The translations under genes and the position numbers were made by a program. Below are positions 1 through 9,455 of a stretch of 64,000 nucleotides of DNA, piece after piece; the stretch's first letter is position 1; every line of letters starts with the position of its first letter. Below the pieces are notes generated by a model that was not told the DNA's origin, made no database searches, and saw only the letters and a list, made by a program, of their open reading frames with translations. Origin of the DNA: Polynucleobacter sp. IMCC 30228 (lineage in GTDB: Bacteria > Pseudomonadota > Gammaproteobacteria > Burkholderiales > Burkholderiaceae). The DNA lies in NCBI RefSeq assembly GCF_021395205.1, contig NZ_JAJVCS010000002.1, positions 310,001 to 374,000 of the forward strand. Reading direction: 5' to 3'.

Positions 1-1500
1 GAATTCTGCGCCTTTGCTAATACTTTCTGGCCAGCGCTGCATCACACTTTTTTGCTTAGTATAAAAACGGACACTTTCTTTGCCGTAGGCGTGGGTATCG
101 CCAAAGATGGAGCGCTTCCAGCCACCAAAGCCATGCCAGGCCATGGGCACAGGAATCGGTACATTAATCCCCACCATGCCGACTTGGACACGGCGGGCAA
201 ATTCGCGCGCAATATTACCATCGCTGGTAAAGCAGGCAACGCCATTCCCAAATTCATGGGCATTGACTAAATTCAAAGCGTCGGCAAAGTTAGCCACCCG
301 CACGCAAGAAAGTACTGGGCCAAAAATTTCTTCACGATAAATTTTCATCTCGGGAGTGACATGATCAAAGAGGGTGCCACCAATCCAGAAGCCTTGCGCA
401 AACTGTGGAGATTTAAATGGGCGTCCATCAACCAATAATGTGGCGCCACTAGCTACGCCACTTTCTATATACCCAGTAATGCGCTCAAGGGCTGCGCGAC
501 TTACTATCGGCCCCATCTCGGCATCGAGCTCCATCCCGTTTTTAATTTTCAGGGACCGTGTCCGTTCAATCAGCTTTGGCATGACTTTATCGGCTGCATC
601 GCCAACCAGAACCGCAACTGAAATAGCCATACAGCGTTCGCCAGCGGAGCCATAAGCAGCTCCAACTAAGGCGTCAACCGCTTTGTCGATATCGGCATCG
701 GGCATGATGACCATGTGATTTTTAGCTCCCCCGAGGGCTTGAACGCGTTTGCCAAAATGGGCGCCACGCTCATAAATATAGTTGGCAATTGGGGTTGAGC
801 CAACAAAGCTTAGGGCCTTGACGTGAGGATTTTCAAGCAAGGCATCAACTGCTTCTTTATCGCCTTGTACGACGTTAAAGACACCGTCAGGCAAACCCGC
901 TTCTTTGAGTAAGCGCGCCATGAATAAAGAAGCCGATGGGTCGGTAGGGCTCGGCTTGAGGATGAAAGTGTTGCCGCAGGCTATTGCCATTGGAAACATC
1001 CACATTGGCACCATGACCGGAAAGTTAAATGGAGTAATTCCAGCAACTACTCCTAAAGGCTGGCGCATGACCCAATTGTCGATGCCTGTCGAGACTTGCT
1101 CGGTGTAGTCGCCTTTGAGTAGCTCGGGAATACCTGTGGCGAATTCGACAATCTCTATTCCGCGAGTGACTTCGCCTTGGGCATCTGTAAAGACTTTGCC
1201 GTGCTCAGCAGTAATAATGGCGGCCAATTCATCGCTATGGCGATTTAGCAGCTCGAGGTATTTAAAAAGAATGCGCGCGCGCCGTAGGGGCGAGGTATCC
1301 GACCATGCAGGAAAAGCAGCTTGTGCAAGCTCAACAGCCGCATCAACCTCGGCACGGTTAGCCAAGGCAACTCGCCTGGCAATTGCGCCAGTAGCGGGGT
1401 TATACACATCTGCAAAGCGACCCGTTCCAGGTTGAAGGATTTTACCGCCAACAAAATGGCCAATATCTTCTTTAATTTCAAAGGCTTGCGGTGCATTCAT
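1..1500 (-). CDS. mmsA: CoA-acylating methylmalonate-semialdehyde dehydrogenase (3' end cut by window)
   Basis: Oxidises methylmalonate semialdehyde (or malonate semialdehyde) with NAD+ and CoA to propionyl-CoA (or acetyl-CoA), in valine, inositol and beta-alanine catabolism. I translated the minus strand from the ATG at 1500. It reads [16 protein letters not shown] and stays open for 500 codons to the left edge. The aldehyde dehydrogenase fold is clear: [12 protein letters not shown] near residue 160, GERCMA with the catalytic Cys at about residue 290, and EEIFGPVLS near residue 390. The ending KGAEF is close to the usual C-terminus (about 500 aa), so only a few residues are missing. The pathway product, propionyl-CoA, links loosely to prpE further on. 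The family assignment is firm; the exact substrate is inferred. Confidence 0.9.
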   Translation of the reverse strand, partial: MNAPQAFEIKEDIGHFVGGKILQPGTGRFADVYNPATGAIARRVALANRAEVDAAVELAQAAFPAWSDTSPLRRARILFKYLELLNRHSDELAAIITAEHGKVFTDAQGEVTRGIEIVEFATGIPELLKGDYTEQVSTGIDNWVMRQPLGVVAGITPFNFPVMVPMWMFPMAIACGNTFILKPSPTDPSASLFMARLLKEAGLPDGVFNVVQGDKEAVDALLENPHVKALSFVGSTPIANYIYERGAHFGKRVQALGGAKNHMVIMPDADIDKAVDALVGAAYGSAGERCMAISVAVLVGDAADKVMPKLIERTRSLKIKNGMELDAEMGPIVSRAALERITGYIESGVASGATLLVDGRPFKSPQFAQGFWIGGTLFDHVTPEMKIYREEIFGPVLSCVRVANFADALNLVNAHEFGNGVACFTSDGNIAREFARRVQVGMVGINVPIPVPMAWHGFGGWKRSIFGDTHAYGKESVRFYTKQKSVMQRWPESISKGAEF

Positions 1501-1537
1501 CAAGTTTTACCCTAGTTATTGTATGGAGTTGAAATGA

Positions 1538-1575
1538 AGGGTTTACAGGCAAAAACCTGCGAAAATAAGAACCCT
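1538..1575. promoter_or_regulatory. Nested inverted repeat between mmsA and the flavin oxidoreductase gene
   Basis: In the divergent gap, AGGGTT (1538-1543) is complementary to AACCCT (1570-1575). Inside it CAGG (1546-1549) is complementary to CCTG (1556-1559). It could be a regulator-binding site or a leader hairpin. There is no T-tract, so it is not a terminator. Seen directly; function unknown. Confidence 0.25.
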
Positions 1576-1628
1576 CATGGGGATCTCGTTATTCTATCGG
1601 TTTGGCCAATTTTTTGTTGAAAGTGCAT

Positions 1629-2750
1629 ATGAGTTTGTTATTTTCTAAATACACCTTAGGCTCGCCCAAGGGCGGATTAGAGCTAAGTAATCGGATTGTT
1701 GTGGCACCGATGTGCCAGTATTCCTCCGCTGATGGTGCGGCCACCGACTGGCATCTCATGCACTGGGGTAATTTATTAAATAGTGGTGCAGGCCTTTTTA
1801 TTATTGAGGCTACCGGCGTTTTACCCGAAGCGCGTATTACACCAGTGTGCTTAGGTTTATGGGATGAGCGTACCGAAGCCGCGCTGAAAGATAAGCTTAC
1901 GCGGGCCAGGGCGTTAGCACCAGCAGTACCCGTTTTTATTCAGCTCTCGCACGCTGGCCGCAAAGGTTCTAGCGCCTCGCCATGGCACGGTGGCCAATTA
2001 ATTGATGAGGGGGCTGGCGGCTGGCAAGCATCAGCGCCTTCAGCCGTGCCGCAACTGCCCAATGAAAAACCACCCCGCGCCTTCACCCCAGATGAAATTC
2101 AAGACTTGATCCAAGCGTTTGTCATTGCCGCGCAACGTGCTGAGCGGATTGGAATCGATGGAGTAGAACTGCATGGTGCTCATGGGTATTTATTGCATCA
2201 GTTTTTATCACCTATTGCCAACCATCGCACTGATCAGTATGGGGGCTCGTTTGAGAATCGGATTCGTTTGGTAATTGAGTTATTCACGGCTGTCAGAGCA
2301 GCTTATCAAGGCGTTTTAGGCATTCGCCTTTCTGCTTGCGATTGGGTTGAGGGCGGCTGGACCCCTGAAGAAACCGCTGAATTAGCTTTGCGTCTGAAGA
2401 GCCTAGGATGTAATTATGTCCATGTGTCATCAGGGGGCGTTTCGCATTTACAAAAAATTGCTATTGGTCCCAATTACCAAGTTTCATTTGCCAAATTAGT
2501 TAAAGAAAAATCGGGCTTACCTACCATGGCAGTGGGCTTAATTACCGATCCCCATCAAGCCGAAGCGATTTTGCAAGCTGGTGATGCCGATTTAATTGCG
2601 CTGGCTCGCGCCTTCCTCTATAAACCGCGTTGGGCTTGGGAAGCTGCCGCCGCTTTACAAGGTGAAGTTACTGCTAGTAGTCAATATTGGCGTTGTTTAC
2701 CGCGTGAGGCGCAAGCTGTTTTTGGCGCAGTACGTATTGGCCAGCGCTAA
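1629..2750 (+). CDS. Old yellow enzyme family NADH:flavin oxidoreductase (YqjM/NamA-like)
   Basis: An FMN-dependent ene-reductase that would reduce activated C=C bonds with NAD(P)H in the cytoplasm. The 373-residue product has the YqjM-subgroup signature: APMCQYS near residue 26 (Cys 29 is the redox-tuning cysteine of that subgroup), then HLMHWG, ELHGAHGYLLHQFLSP near residue 180, and QYGGSFENR. An in-frame TTG at 1602 would add nine residues. I prefer the ATG at 1629 because the homologous N-terminus (MSLLFSKYTL) begins there. The gene lies 33 bp upstream of a broken Bug receptor gene and was probably co-transcribed with it. The natural substrate cannot be read from sequence. Confidence 0.88.
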   Translation: MSLLFSKYTLGSPKGGLELSNRIVVAPMCQYSSADGAATDWHLMHWGNLLNSGAGLFIIEATGVLPEARITPVCLGLWDERTEAALKDKLTRARALAPAVPVFIQLSHAGRKGSSASPWHGGQLIDEGAGGWQASAPSAVPQLPNEKPPRAFTPDEIQDLIQAFVIAAQRAERIGIDGVELHGAHGYLLHQFLSPIANHRTDQYGGSFENRIRLVIELFTAVRAAYQGVLGIRLSACDWVEGGWTPEETAELALRLKSLGCNYVHVSSGGVSHLQKIAIGPNYQVSFAKLVKEKSGLPTMAVGLITDPHQAEAILQAGDADLIALARAFLYKPRWAWEAAAALQGEVTASSQYWRCLPREAQAVFGAVRIGQR

Positions 2751-2783
2751 TTTATAACCAGCATTTTTATTTAAAGGGTTTAT

Positions 2784-3772
2784 ATGCCATTATTTAAGCG
2801 ACTAGCAATGATTTTCAGCCTAGGTCTGAGCGGATTAGTAGGGCTAGCAGTGACCCAAGCTGCTGTTGCGCAATCTTTCCCTGATCACGCCATTACTTTA
2901 ATCGTGCCCAATCCGCCTGGTGGCTTGGTCGATACATCGGCGCGTTTATTGAGTGAACCCCTTGCCCGCGTTCTTGGCGAAACGGTGATTGTGGAAAATA
3001 AACCTGGAGCAAGTGGCAATACAGCTTACCAGTTTGTGGCTAAAGCTAAGCCAGATGGGTATACCTTGTTGATTTCCTATTCGGGATACCACGTTGGTAA
3101 TCCGGCCTTAATGGATAAATTACCGTGGGATCCGCTTAAAGATTTTGCGCCAATTGCGTTACTTACCGTCTCAACTAATGTGATTGCGGTGCATCCCTCA
3201 ATTCCAGTAAATAACTTAAAAGAACTGATTGCTTATGCGAAAGCCAATCCAGGCAAGTTAAATTATGCTTCGCAGGGTAATGGCTCGGTTTCACATATTG
3301 GTACGGAAATTTTTAAACAAACCACCGGAATTGAAATGGTGCACGTGCCTTATAAAGGCTCTGGACCCGCAATTCAAGATGTCTTGGCTGGCCGGTACAG
3401 GTATTTATAACGACACCGCCATCGGTGATGCAGCACGTGCAAAGTGGCAAATTAAAAGGTTTAGCAGTGACGGGCAAAACCCGTCACCCCTCGATGCCCA
3501 ACGTACCCACTACGGCTGAGGCTGGCTTGCCAAGCTTTCAGCTCGAGTCGTGGGTAGCTTTGTATGCTCCTGCTGCTACTCCGGCACCAGTCATTCTCAA
3601 GCTAAGTGAGGCAGTGAAAAAAAGTTTAGAGCAGGCAGAAGTCAAGCAACGGGCCGATACCGCAGGCGTTGAAGTGCGTTACCTCAACCCCCAGCAAATG
3701 GATGCGCTCTTGAAAAAAGAATTGCCCTATTGGAACAAGGTGATTAAAGCCGCTAATATTAAGCTTGATTAA
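2784..3772 (+). pseudogene. Bug-family tripartite tricarboxylate receptor, frameshifted
   Basis: A periplasmic solute-binding protein of the Bug/TctC family, which captures organic acids. The first 208 codons give a signal peptide (cut near AVAQS) followed by FPDHAITLIVPNPPGG and the usual core up to IQDVLAGR. The frame then runs into a stop at 3408-3410. The rest of the family sequence (GKLKGLAVTGKTRHPSMPNVP and onward) continues in another frame to 3772. Adding one base at 3394-3395, in the GG of CCGGTACAG, restores an uninterrupted protein of about 329 residues. So this is a single-base deletion, either a real recent inactivation or a sequencing error. No other damage is visible. Confidence 0.85.
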
Positions 3773-3788
3773 ATAGAAAGAAGTAGCA

Positions 3789-4448
3789 ATGTCCCAGCAA
3801 GAACATCCGCAGGCTTATACCCTGCGTGAAGCGTGGTTAGAAGCAGCAGTGAAGTATTTAGAGCCCATTTTTTCTAAAGCAGGTTATGCCATTCCCCCCG
3901 TGCGAGTCTCATGCGGATTTCCGGCATCGAGTAGCCCGCGTACGACCTTAGGGCAATGTTGGCCACGGGAACGTTCGGGCGCTAGTGTTAATGAAATTTT
4001 TATCTCGCCCAAAATTGATGAACCCGTAGCTTTGTTAGATACACTGGTGCATGAGTTATGTCATGCTGTTGATGATTGTTTTAGCGGGCATGGCGAAGAT
4101 TTTAAAGGTATCGCCCAAACAGTAGGGCTTGAAGGACCAGCGCGAATGGCAAAAGCGAATGAGGCCCTGGTAGTGCGTTTAATGATGATTAGTCAAGAGC
4201 TTGGCCCTTATCCACATCAAGCTATCGTATTTCCACCGCCACGGCCGAGTAACGCCAGCCGTAATAAGGCTACCTGCCCTCAATGTGGTTACGAGGTCAC
4301 TTTACTGAAGAAGTGGGCTAGTTATGGCGCTCCGATTTGCCCAAAAGACTCGCTCAGAATGGTCGAGGCCATGCCTCAAACAATTGAAAATACCACCCTT
4401 ACCGAGCTAGTACAAGAGCCCGATGAAATTCGACGCGCCATTAGCTAA
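3789..4448 (+). CDS. SprT-like zinc metalloprotein with C-terminal zinc ribbon
   Basis: The 219-residue product carries HELCHAVDD (an HExxH zinc site) followed by HGEDF, the spacing seen in SprT-like metallopeptidase domains. Near residue 160 comes a zinc-ribbon-like CPQCGYE and then a CPKD element. The function is unknown. Known SprT/Spartan proteins act on DNA-protein crosslinks, but that role is not shown here. It begins 16 bp after the broken Bug gene, with AGAAAG as a possible ribosome site. There is no signal peptide, so it should be cytoplasmic. Alternative reading: a phage-type putative metallopeptidase of the same fold. Confidence 0.7.
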   Translation: MSQQEHPQAYTLREAWLEAAVKYLEPIFSKAGYAIPPVRVSCGFPASSSPRTTLGQCWPRERSGASVNEIFISPKIDEPVALLDTLVHELCHAVDDCFSGHGEDFKGIAQTVGLEGPARMAKANEALVVRLMMISQELGPYPHQAIVFPPPRPSNASRNKATCPQCGYEVTLLKKWASYGAPICPKDSLRMVEAMPQTIENTTLTELVQEPDEIRRAIS

Positions 4449-4544
4449 GCGCTAAAATATCCTAACAATAATTTCTACACCGCATTTGTTATTACTCTAA
4501 GAATGCTTCCCTAATTTACTACCTTACTAAAATTAATCATCATT

Positions 4545-5636
4545 ATGAGCGCACAAAAAATCATTCAAAATCCAAAGATCGCGATTATTCCTGGTGACGG
4601 CATTGGCAAGGAAGTCATGCCTGAGGGGGTTAGAGCCCTAGAGATCGCAGCCAGTAAGTTTGGTATCAACTTTCAGTTTGATCACTTTGATTTTGCAAGT
4701 TGTGACTACTATTTGAAGCACGGCAAGATGCTGCCCGATGATTGGTTTGATACCTTAATGAAATACGATGCTATTTTCTTTGGTGCGGTGGGTATGCCTA
4801 ATATTTTAGCCGACCACCTTTCTTTGTGGGGTAGCTTAATTCAATTTAGACGGGGTTTTGATCAATATGTGAATTTACGCCCCGTACGATTATTGCCCGG
4901 TGTACCTTGTCCTTTGGCCAACCGTAAGCCTGGTGATATCGACTTCTTTGTGGTGCGTGAAAATACCGAAGGTGAATATTCAAGCGTGGGCGGCAAAATG
5001 TTCCCCGATACCGAGCGCGAATTTGTCGTACAAGAATCGGTTTTTACGCGTATTGGAACCGATCGGATTTTAAAGTTTGCCTTTGATCTAGCGCAAAGCC
5101 GATCTAAGAAACACCTGACGTCGGCAACGAAGTCGAATGGTATTGCTATTACGATGCCATATTGGGATGAGCGAGTAGAAGCAATGGCTAAAAAATACCT
5201 TGATGTAAGGATGGATAAATATCATATTGATATTCTCACGGCGCAGTTTGTGATGAATCCCGATCGCTTTGATGTGGTCGTAGCAAGCAATTTATTTGGC
5301 GATATCTTGTCTGATTTGGGTCCAGCATGCACTGGCACGATTGCAGTTGCACCATCGGGAAGTATTAACCCTGGGGGACTTTATCCCTCATTGTTTGAAC
5401 CAGTTCATGGTTCAGCCCCCGATATTTTTGGTCAAAATATTGCGAACCCGATTGGTCAAATTTGGAGTGGTTCGATGATGCTAGATCATTTGGGATACCC
5501 CGCTGCGGGCAAAGCAATTTTCTCAGCAATTGAAAAAGTCTTAGCGGCTGGACCAAACCATGCCCCATTAACACCCGACTTAGGTGGTAAGGCTTGTACT
5601 GCAGATTTAGGCAAGGCAATAGCCGCAGCAATTTAA
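4545..5636 (+). CDS. ttuC: Tartrate/D-malate-type dehydrogenase (isocitrate/isopropylmalate dehydrogenase family)
   Basis: An NAD+- and Mn2+-dependent beta-decarboxylating dehydrogenase acting on tartrate or D-malate, giving oxaloglycolate or pyruvate-type products. The 363-residue protein begins with the family motif IAIIPGDGIGKEVMPEG. It has FFGAVGMP, the substrate-binding arginines around LRPVRLLPGV, VVRENTEGEYSSVGG, and the metal-site region NLFGDILSDLGP. Overall it resembles TtuC/DmlA more than LeuB (for example QFRRGFDQYVNLRPV). It stands alone on the plus strand, converging with dnaQ. The choice between tartrate and D-malate is not settled by the sequence. Confidence 0.82.
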   Translation: MSAQKIIQNPKIAIIPGDGIGKEVMPEGVRALEIAASKFGINFQFDHFDFASCDYYLKHGKMLPDDWFDTLMKYDAIFFGAVGMPNILADHLSLWGSLIQFRRGFDQYVNLRPVRLLPGVPCPLANRKPGDIDFFVVRENTEGEYSSVGGKMFPDTEREFVVQESVFTRIGTDRILKFAFDLAQSRSKKHLTSATKSNGIAITMPYWDERVEAMAKKYLDVRMDKYHIDILTAQFVMNPDRFDVVVASNLFGDILSDLGPACTGTIAVAPSGSINPGGLYPSLFEPVHGSAPDIFGQNIANPIGQIWSGSMMLDHLGYPAAGKAIFSAIEKVLAAGPNHAPLTPDLGGKACTADLGKAIAAAI

Positions 5637-5658
5637 TTGCGGGCTAGGGGGTAATTAT

Positions 5659-6354
5659 TTAGCTGCCCCAGACGGGCTCCTTTTTATTGCTCTTAGCGAT
5701 TTCTGTCATGACAACTTGATGTGCTTCGCAATCTGCAGCACTAGCCTGTAAGATAATTAAATCAGTGGGTAGTGCGCGGGCTTGTCCAGTAGCATCGGTT
5801 TTACTATCGTAATCAATTAAATCGATGGTGAGGTCTTCTTGGCCACGGGTCATCGCTAAATAAACTTCAGAAAGAAGCTGCGCATCTAACAGAGCGCCGT
5901 GTAAAGTGCGGTGCTCGTTACTAATTGCAAAGCGGTCACAGAGTGCATCGAGTGAATTGCGTTTGCCTGGAAACATTTGTCTAGCATCAACCAAGGTATC
6001 AATCACATTGCTCAATTGCGCCTTAAAGCTTGCCCGCTTTAAGCGATTAAATTCACTTTCTAGAAAACCTAAATCAAAAGGGGCATTATGAATAATGACT
6101 TCAGCATCAGCCAAAAATTCCATTAATTCATCGGCAATATGGGCAAAGAGGGGTTTATCTGCCAGAAATTCACGTGATAGGCCGTGAACCGCATAGGCCC
6201 CCGCATCAATTTCACGCTCAGGATTAATATAGCGATGAAAGGTGCGATTACTAAGGCGGCGATTAATGAGCTCCACGCAACCAATTTCAATAATGCGATC
6301 GCCAGTTGCGGCATTCAACCCAGTGGTTTCAGTATCGAGAATAACTTGGCGCAA
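5659..6354 (-). CDS. dnaQ: DNA polymerase III epsilon subunit (3'-5' proofreading exonuclease)
   Basis: Proofreading exonuclease of the replicative polymerase. The 231-residue protein shows ExoI (ILDTETTG, D7 and E9), ExoII (HNAPFDLGFLESE near 104) and ExoIII (HRTLHGALLDAQLL near 158). The C-terminal tail would bind the polymerase alpha subunit. The start is a TTG two bases after the stop codon of the RND permease gene, so translation is probably coupled or driven by readthrough of that operon. dnaQ is normally next to rnhA; here two efflux genes separate them. Confidence 0.92.
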   Translation of the reverse strand: MRQVILDTETTGLNAATGDRIIEIGCVELINRRLSNRTFHRYINPEREIDAGAYAVHGLSREFLADKPLFAHIADELMEFLADAEVIIHNAPFDLGFLESEFNRLKRASFKAQLSNVIDTLVDARQMFPGKRNSLDALCDRFAISNEHRTLHGALLDAQLLSEVYLAMTRGQEDLTIDLIDYDSKTDATGQARALPTDLIILQASAADCEAHQVVMTEIAKSNKKEPVWGS

Positions 6355-6356
6355 GA

Positions 6357-9300
6357 TTAAGTAGCCACCAAATCTTCAGGCGGGATTTCCATCGGCCCAG
6401 TACCAGCATATTTATCGAGGTAAAGATAAATAACGGGCGTAATAATCAAAGTAACAAATTGCGAAAAAATGAGGCCGCCTGCTACTGAAATGCCTAATGG
6501 CTGTCTTAATTCTGCACCAGCACCTAAACCAAAGGCAATTGGTAAGGCGCCCATTAAAGCAGCTAGGGTGGTCATCATAATGGGGCGAAAGCGCAAGGCA
6601 CAAGCTTCACGAATCGCTTGCTCGGGGGTCATACCATGGTTACGTTGCGCCTCAAGGGCAAAGTCAATTAGCAAAATCGCATTTTTCTTCACAATGCCAA
6701 TGAGCAGCAAGATACCAATCGAAGCTATCACCGTTAGCTCAAAGCCAAACAAGCGTAGAGCGAGTAAGGCGCCAATCGCTGCAGAGGGTAAGCCTGCCAA
6801 AATAGTGAGGGGATGAATATAGCTTTCATAAAGTACTCCGAGTAGTACGTAAATAACCCCCAGCGCCGCCAAAATTAAAATGATTTGTCCCGATTGATTA
6901 TTTTTAAAAACTGCGGCGTCGCCGCCATAACTCGTAATAATAGAAGGTGGCAATTCAATGGCTTTCACGTATTTTTCGATTTGATCGGTCGCATCACCTA
7001 AGAATATATTTGGTGCCAAGTTAAATGAAATCGTGACTGCCGGAATTTGTCCCTGATGGTTTACTGCAGTAGGGCCTATAGTACGTTTAAAACTAGCAAG
7101 ACTTGAAAGTGGAATGAGTTTATCGGTTGCGCGCCCACGGACAAATATTTTATTCAGATCAGTTTCAAATTGGCGATCTTCGGGCGCAGCTTCAAGAATT
7201 ACGTAGTAGGTGTTGACGCTGCTGTAAATTGTGGAGATTTGTCGTTGACCAAAGGCGCTATACAGCGCAGTACGAATATCAGCAATATTGACTCCAGCCC
7301 CTGCTGCTTTTTCACGATCAATGTCAATTTGAACATTGAGTCCTTTTAATTGCGAGTCAGTAGTAACATCGCGAAACATCGGATTACTACGCATTTTTTC
7401 AAGTAACTTTTCGGCCCACTGGTTAACCCCCTCAAACCCAACACTTTGTAGGGTGAATTGATAGCGACTTTTACTAACGCGACCACCCAATTGTAAATTT
7501 TGAACCGGCCGCATATAAATATTTAAACCAGGTAATTGCTTAAACTGATTTCTGAGGCCCTCAAGTACTTGAGGCATTGGGAGGCGGTCACCCTTTGGTT
7601 TTAAGATAATTAAGAAGCGTCCTGTATTTGTGCCAGTACTCAGGCCGCCACCAATGATTGAAATTGAGCTCTCTACATTGGGATCTTTGCGCACAATTTC
7701 TGCAGCACGATCTTGTAAATCTAACATGGCAGTAAAAGAAATATCTTCTGCCGCTTCGGTTGTAGCGGTAATTTGGCTAATATCTTCTTCAGGAAAAAAG
7801 CCAGTAGGGCTATACATAAATAAGAGCACCGTAATAACAAAGGTCGAGATCGCTCCCCACAAGACGATTTTACGATGATGTAATGCTAAATCAAGGTAAT
7901 GCAAGTAGGTCTTCAACGTCCATGCAAATATTCTGTCAAATTGCCTCAACAAGGCATTGTCGATGGAGTGCTCACCTGGTTTTGGTAAAAAGCGACTACA
8001 AAGCATGGGCACTACAGTTAACGACACTAGGGCGGAAACTAAAATGGATAAGGTCACTACAATTGCAAACTCATTAAATAACAGTCCAATGGGGCCTGGC
8101 ATAAAGAATAGGGGAATAAATACGGCCACTAGAGAAATCGAGATTGAGATAATAGTGAAGCCCACTTCTTTGCTACCAATGAGTGCCGCCTTTAGAGGAT
8201 CCATGCCTTTCTCAACATAACGCATGATATTTTCTAGTACCACAATAGCATCGTCGACTACGAGCCCCACTGCTAAGGTAATACCAAGGAGCGAGATATT
8301 ATCTAGGCTATAGCCTAATATATAAAGCAAAAAGAAAGCGCCAATGAGTGAAATTGGCATGCTAATCGACGGAATAATTGTGGCAGAAAGGTGCTTTAGG
8401 AAGAGAAAGATGACCAACACCACGAGAAAAATAGTCAGGCCTAAGGTGAGGTTGACATCGTGAATTGAGTCTTTAATTGAGAGCGAGCGATCGTTTAATA
8501 ATTGCAACTTAATTGAAGCGGGCATCTGTTGTTGAAATTGGGGCAGCAGTTTTTTTACTGCGTCAACAACTTCAACTGTGTTGGCATTAGGTTGCCGTAA
8601 AACTGCAATTGCAATCGAGCGCTCACCATCGGCAGTAGCCCAGGTTTTAATATCTTCATAACTTTGCAAGACATTGGCTACATCTTTTAAGTACACCGGT
8701 AGGCCATTCCGTTGGGCAACTACTAAATTGGCAAATTGCTCGGGCTTGAGCATTTGCTCATTTGCATAAATCGTAATACCTTGACGCGGACCATCAAGAA
8801 CACCCACTGGACTATTTGAGTTTGCTTTATTTATAGCGATTGCGATTTCATCTAAGGTAAGGTTGCGGCTAGCTAAGGCATCAGGACGAGCAAGTACTCG
8901 AATGGCATAGCGTTTCGCTCCATAGACTAAGACTTGTGCAACCCCAGTAATCGTTGAGATTGTGGGCGAAAGTAAGTTTTCAGCGTAATCATTCAGCTCA
9001 GCAAGGTTCATTGAAGGTGAACTCATACGCACGACGATGACGGGGGTATCGGCAGGATTAATTTTGCGATAGGAGGGCGGCACCGTCATTTCAATTGGCA
9101 AGCGTTTTTGTGCGCGTAGTAGGGCAGCTTGCACATCGACAGCGGCTTTATCGATATCGCGGTTGTTATTAAATTCTAGGGTAATGTTCGTAACACCTAA
9201 GAAATTACTGGAGCTAATGACTTTAATGCCGTCAATCGTTGAAAATTCTTTTTCTAAGGGTAGCGCGACTGAAGAAGCCATATTTTCTGGCGAAGCACCT

Positions 9301-9455
9301 GGCAAGGTACCGCTGACAGAAATAATGGGGGTATTAAAACTCGGCAACGCTGCGACTGGAATTTTGAAATAGGCAATGGCGCCAGCGATTACGATAGCCA
9401 CGGATAGCAAGACGGTCATGACTGGCCGGCGGATGCATAACTCGGAAAGTGTCAT
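6357..9455 (-). CDS. RND efflux transporter permease, MdtC/MdtB-like
   Basis: Inner-membrane proton-driven drug exporter of the HAE1 class. The 1032-residue protein has the standard RND architecture: TM1 near residues 12-30, a large periplasmic loop, a block of five to six helices around 330-540, a second loop and a C-terminal helix block. The proton-relay motif GLVVDDAIVVLEN lies near residue 400. The N-terminal stretch (LPGASPENMASSVALPLE, then YRKINPADTP) is closest in feel to MdtB/MdtC. Its 5' end overlaps the adaptor gene by 4 bp (ATGA). No outer-membrane channel gene is nearby, so a TolC-type partner elsewhere would be needed. Confidence 0.9.
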   Translation of the reverse strand: MTLSELCIRRPVMTVLLSVAIVIAGAIAYFKIPVAALPSFNTPIISVSGTLPGASPENMASSVALPLEKEFSTIDGIKVISSSNFLGVTNITLEFNNNRDIDKAAVDVQAALLRAQKRLPIEMTVPPSYRKINPADTPVIVVRMSSPSMNLAELNDYAENLLSPTISTITGVAQVLVYGAKRYAIRVLARPDALASRNLTLDEIAIAINKANSNSPVGVLDGPRQGITIYANEQMLKPEQFANLVVAQRNGLPVYLKDVANVLQSYEDIKTWATADGERSIAIAVLRQPNANTVEVVDAVKKLLPQFQQQMPASIKLQLLNDRSLSIKDSIHDVNLTLGLTIFLVVLVIFLFLKHLSATIIPSISMPISLIGAFFLLYILGYSLDNISLLGITLAVGLVVDDAIVVLENIMRYVEKGMDPLKAALIGSKEVGFTIISISISLVAVFIPLFFMPGPIGLLFNEFAIVVTLSILVSALVSLTVVPMLCSRFLPKPGEHSIDNALLRQFDRIFAWTLKTYLHYLDLALHHRKIVLWGAISTFVITVLLFMYSPTGFFPEEDISQITATTEAAEDISFTAMLDLQDRAAEIVRKDPNVESSISIIGGGLSTGTNTGRFLIILKPKGDRLPMPQVLEGLRNQFKQLPGLNIYMRPVQNLQLGGRVSKSRYQFTLQSVGFEGVNQWAEKLLEKMRSNPMFRDVTTDSQLKGLNVQIDIDREKAAGAGVNIADIRTALYSAFGQRQISTIYSSVNTYYVILEAAPEDRQFETDLNKIFVRGRATDKLIPLSSLASFKRTIGPTAVNHQGQIPAVTISFNLAPNIFLGDATDQIEKYVKAIELPPSIITSYGGDAAVFKNNQSGQIILILAALGVIYVLLGVLYESYIHPLTILAGLPSAAIGALLALRLFGFELTVIASIGILLLIGIVKKNAILLIDFALEAQRNHGMTPEQAIREACALRFRPIMMTTLAALMGALPIAFGLGAGAELRQPLGISVAGGLIFSQFVTLIITPVIYLYLDKYAGTGPMEIPPEDLVAT

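Noticed and set aside
2784..3410. A short 208-residue Bug protein as a genuine gene
   Set aside because: The missing C-terminal part follows directly in another frame, so this is a frameshifted gene.
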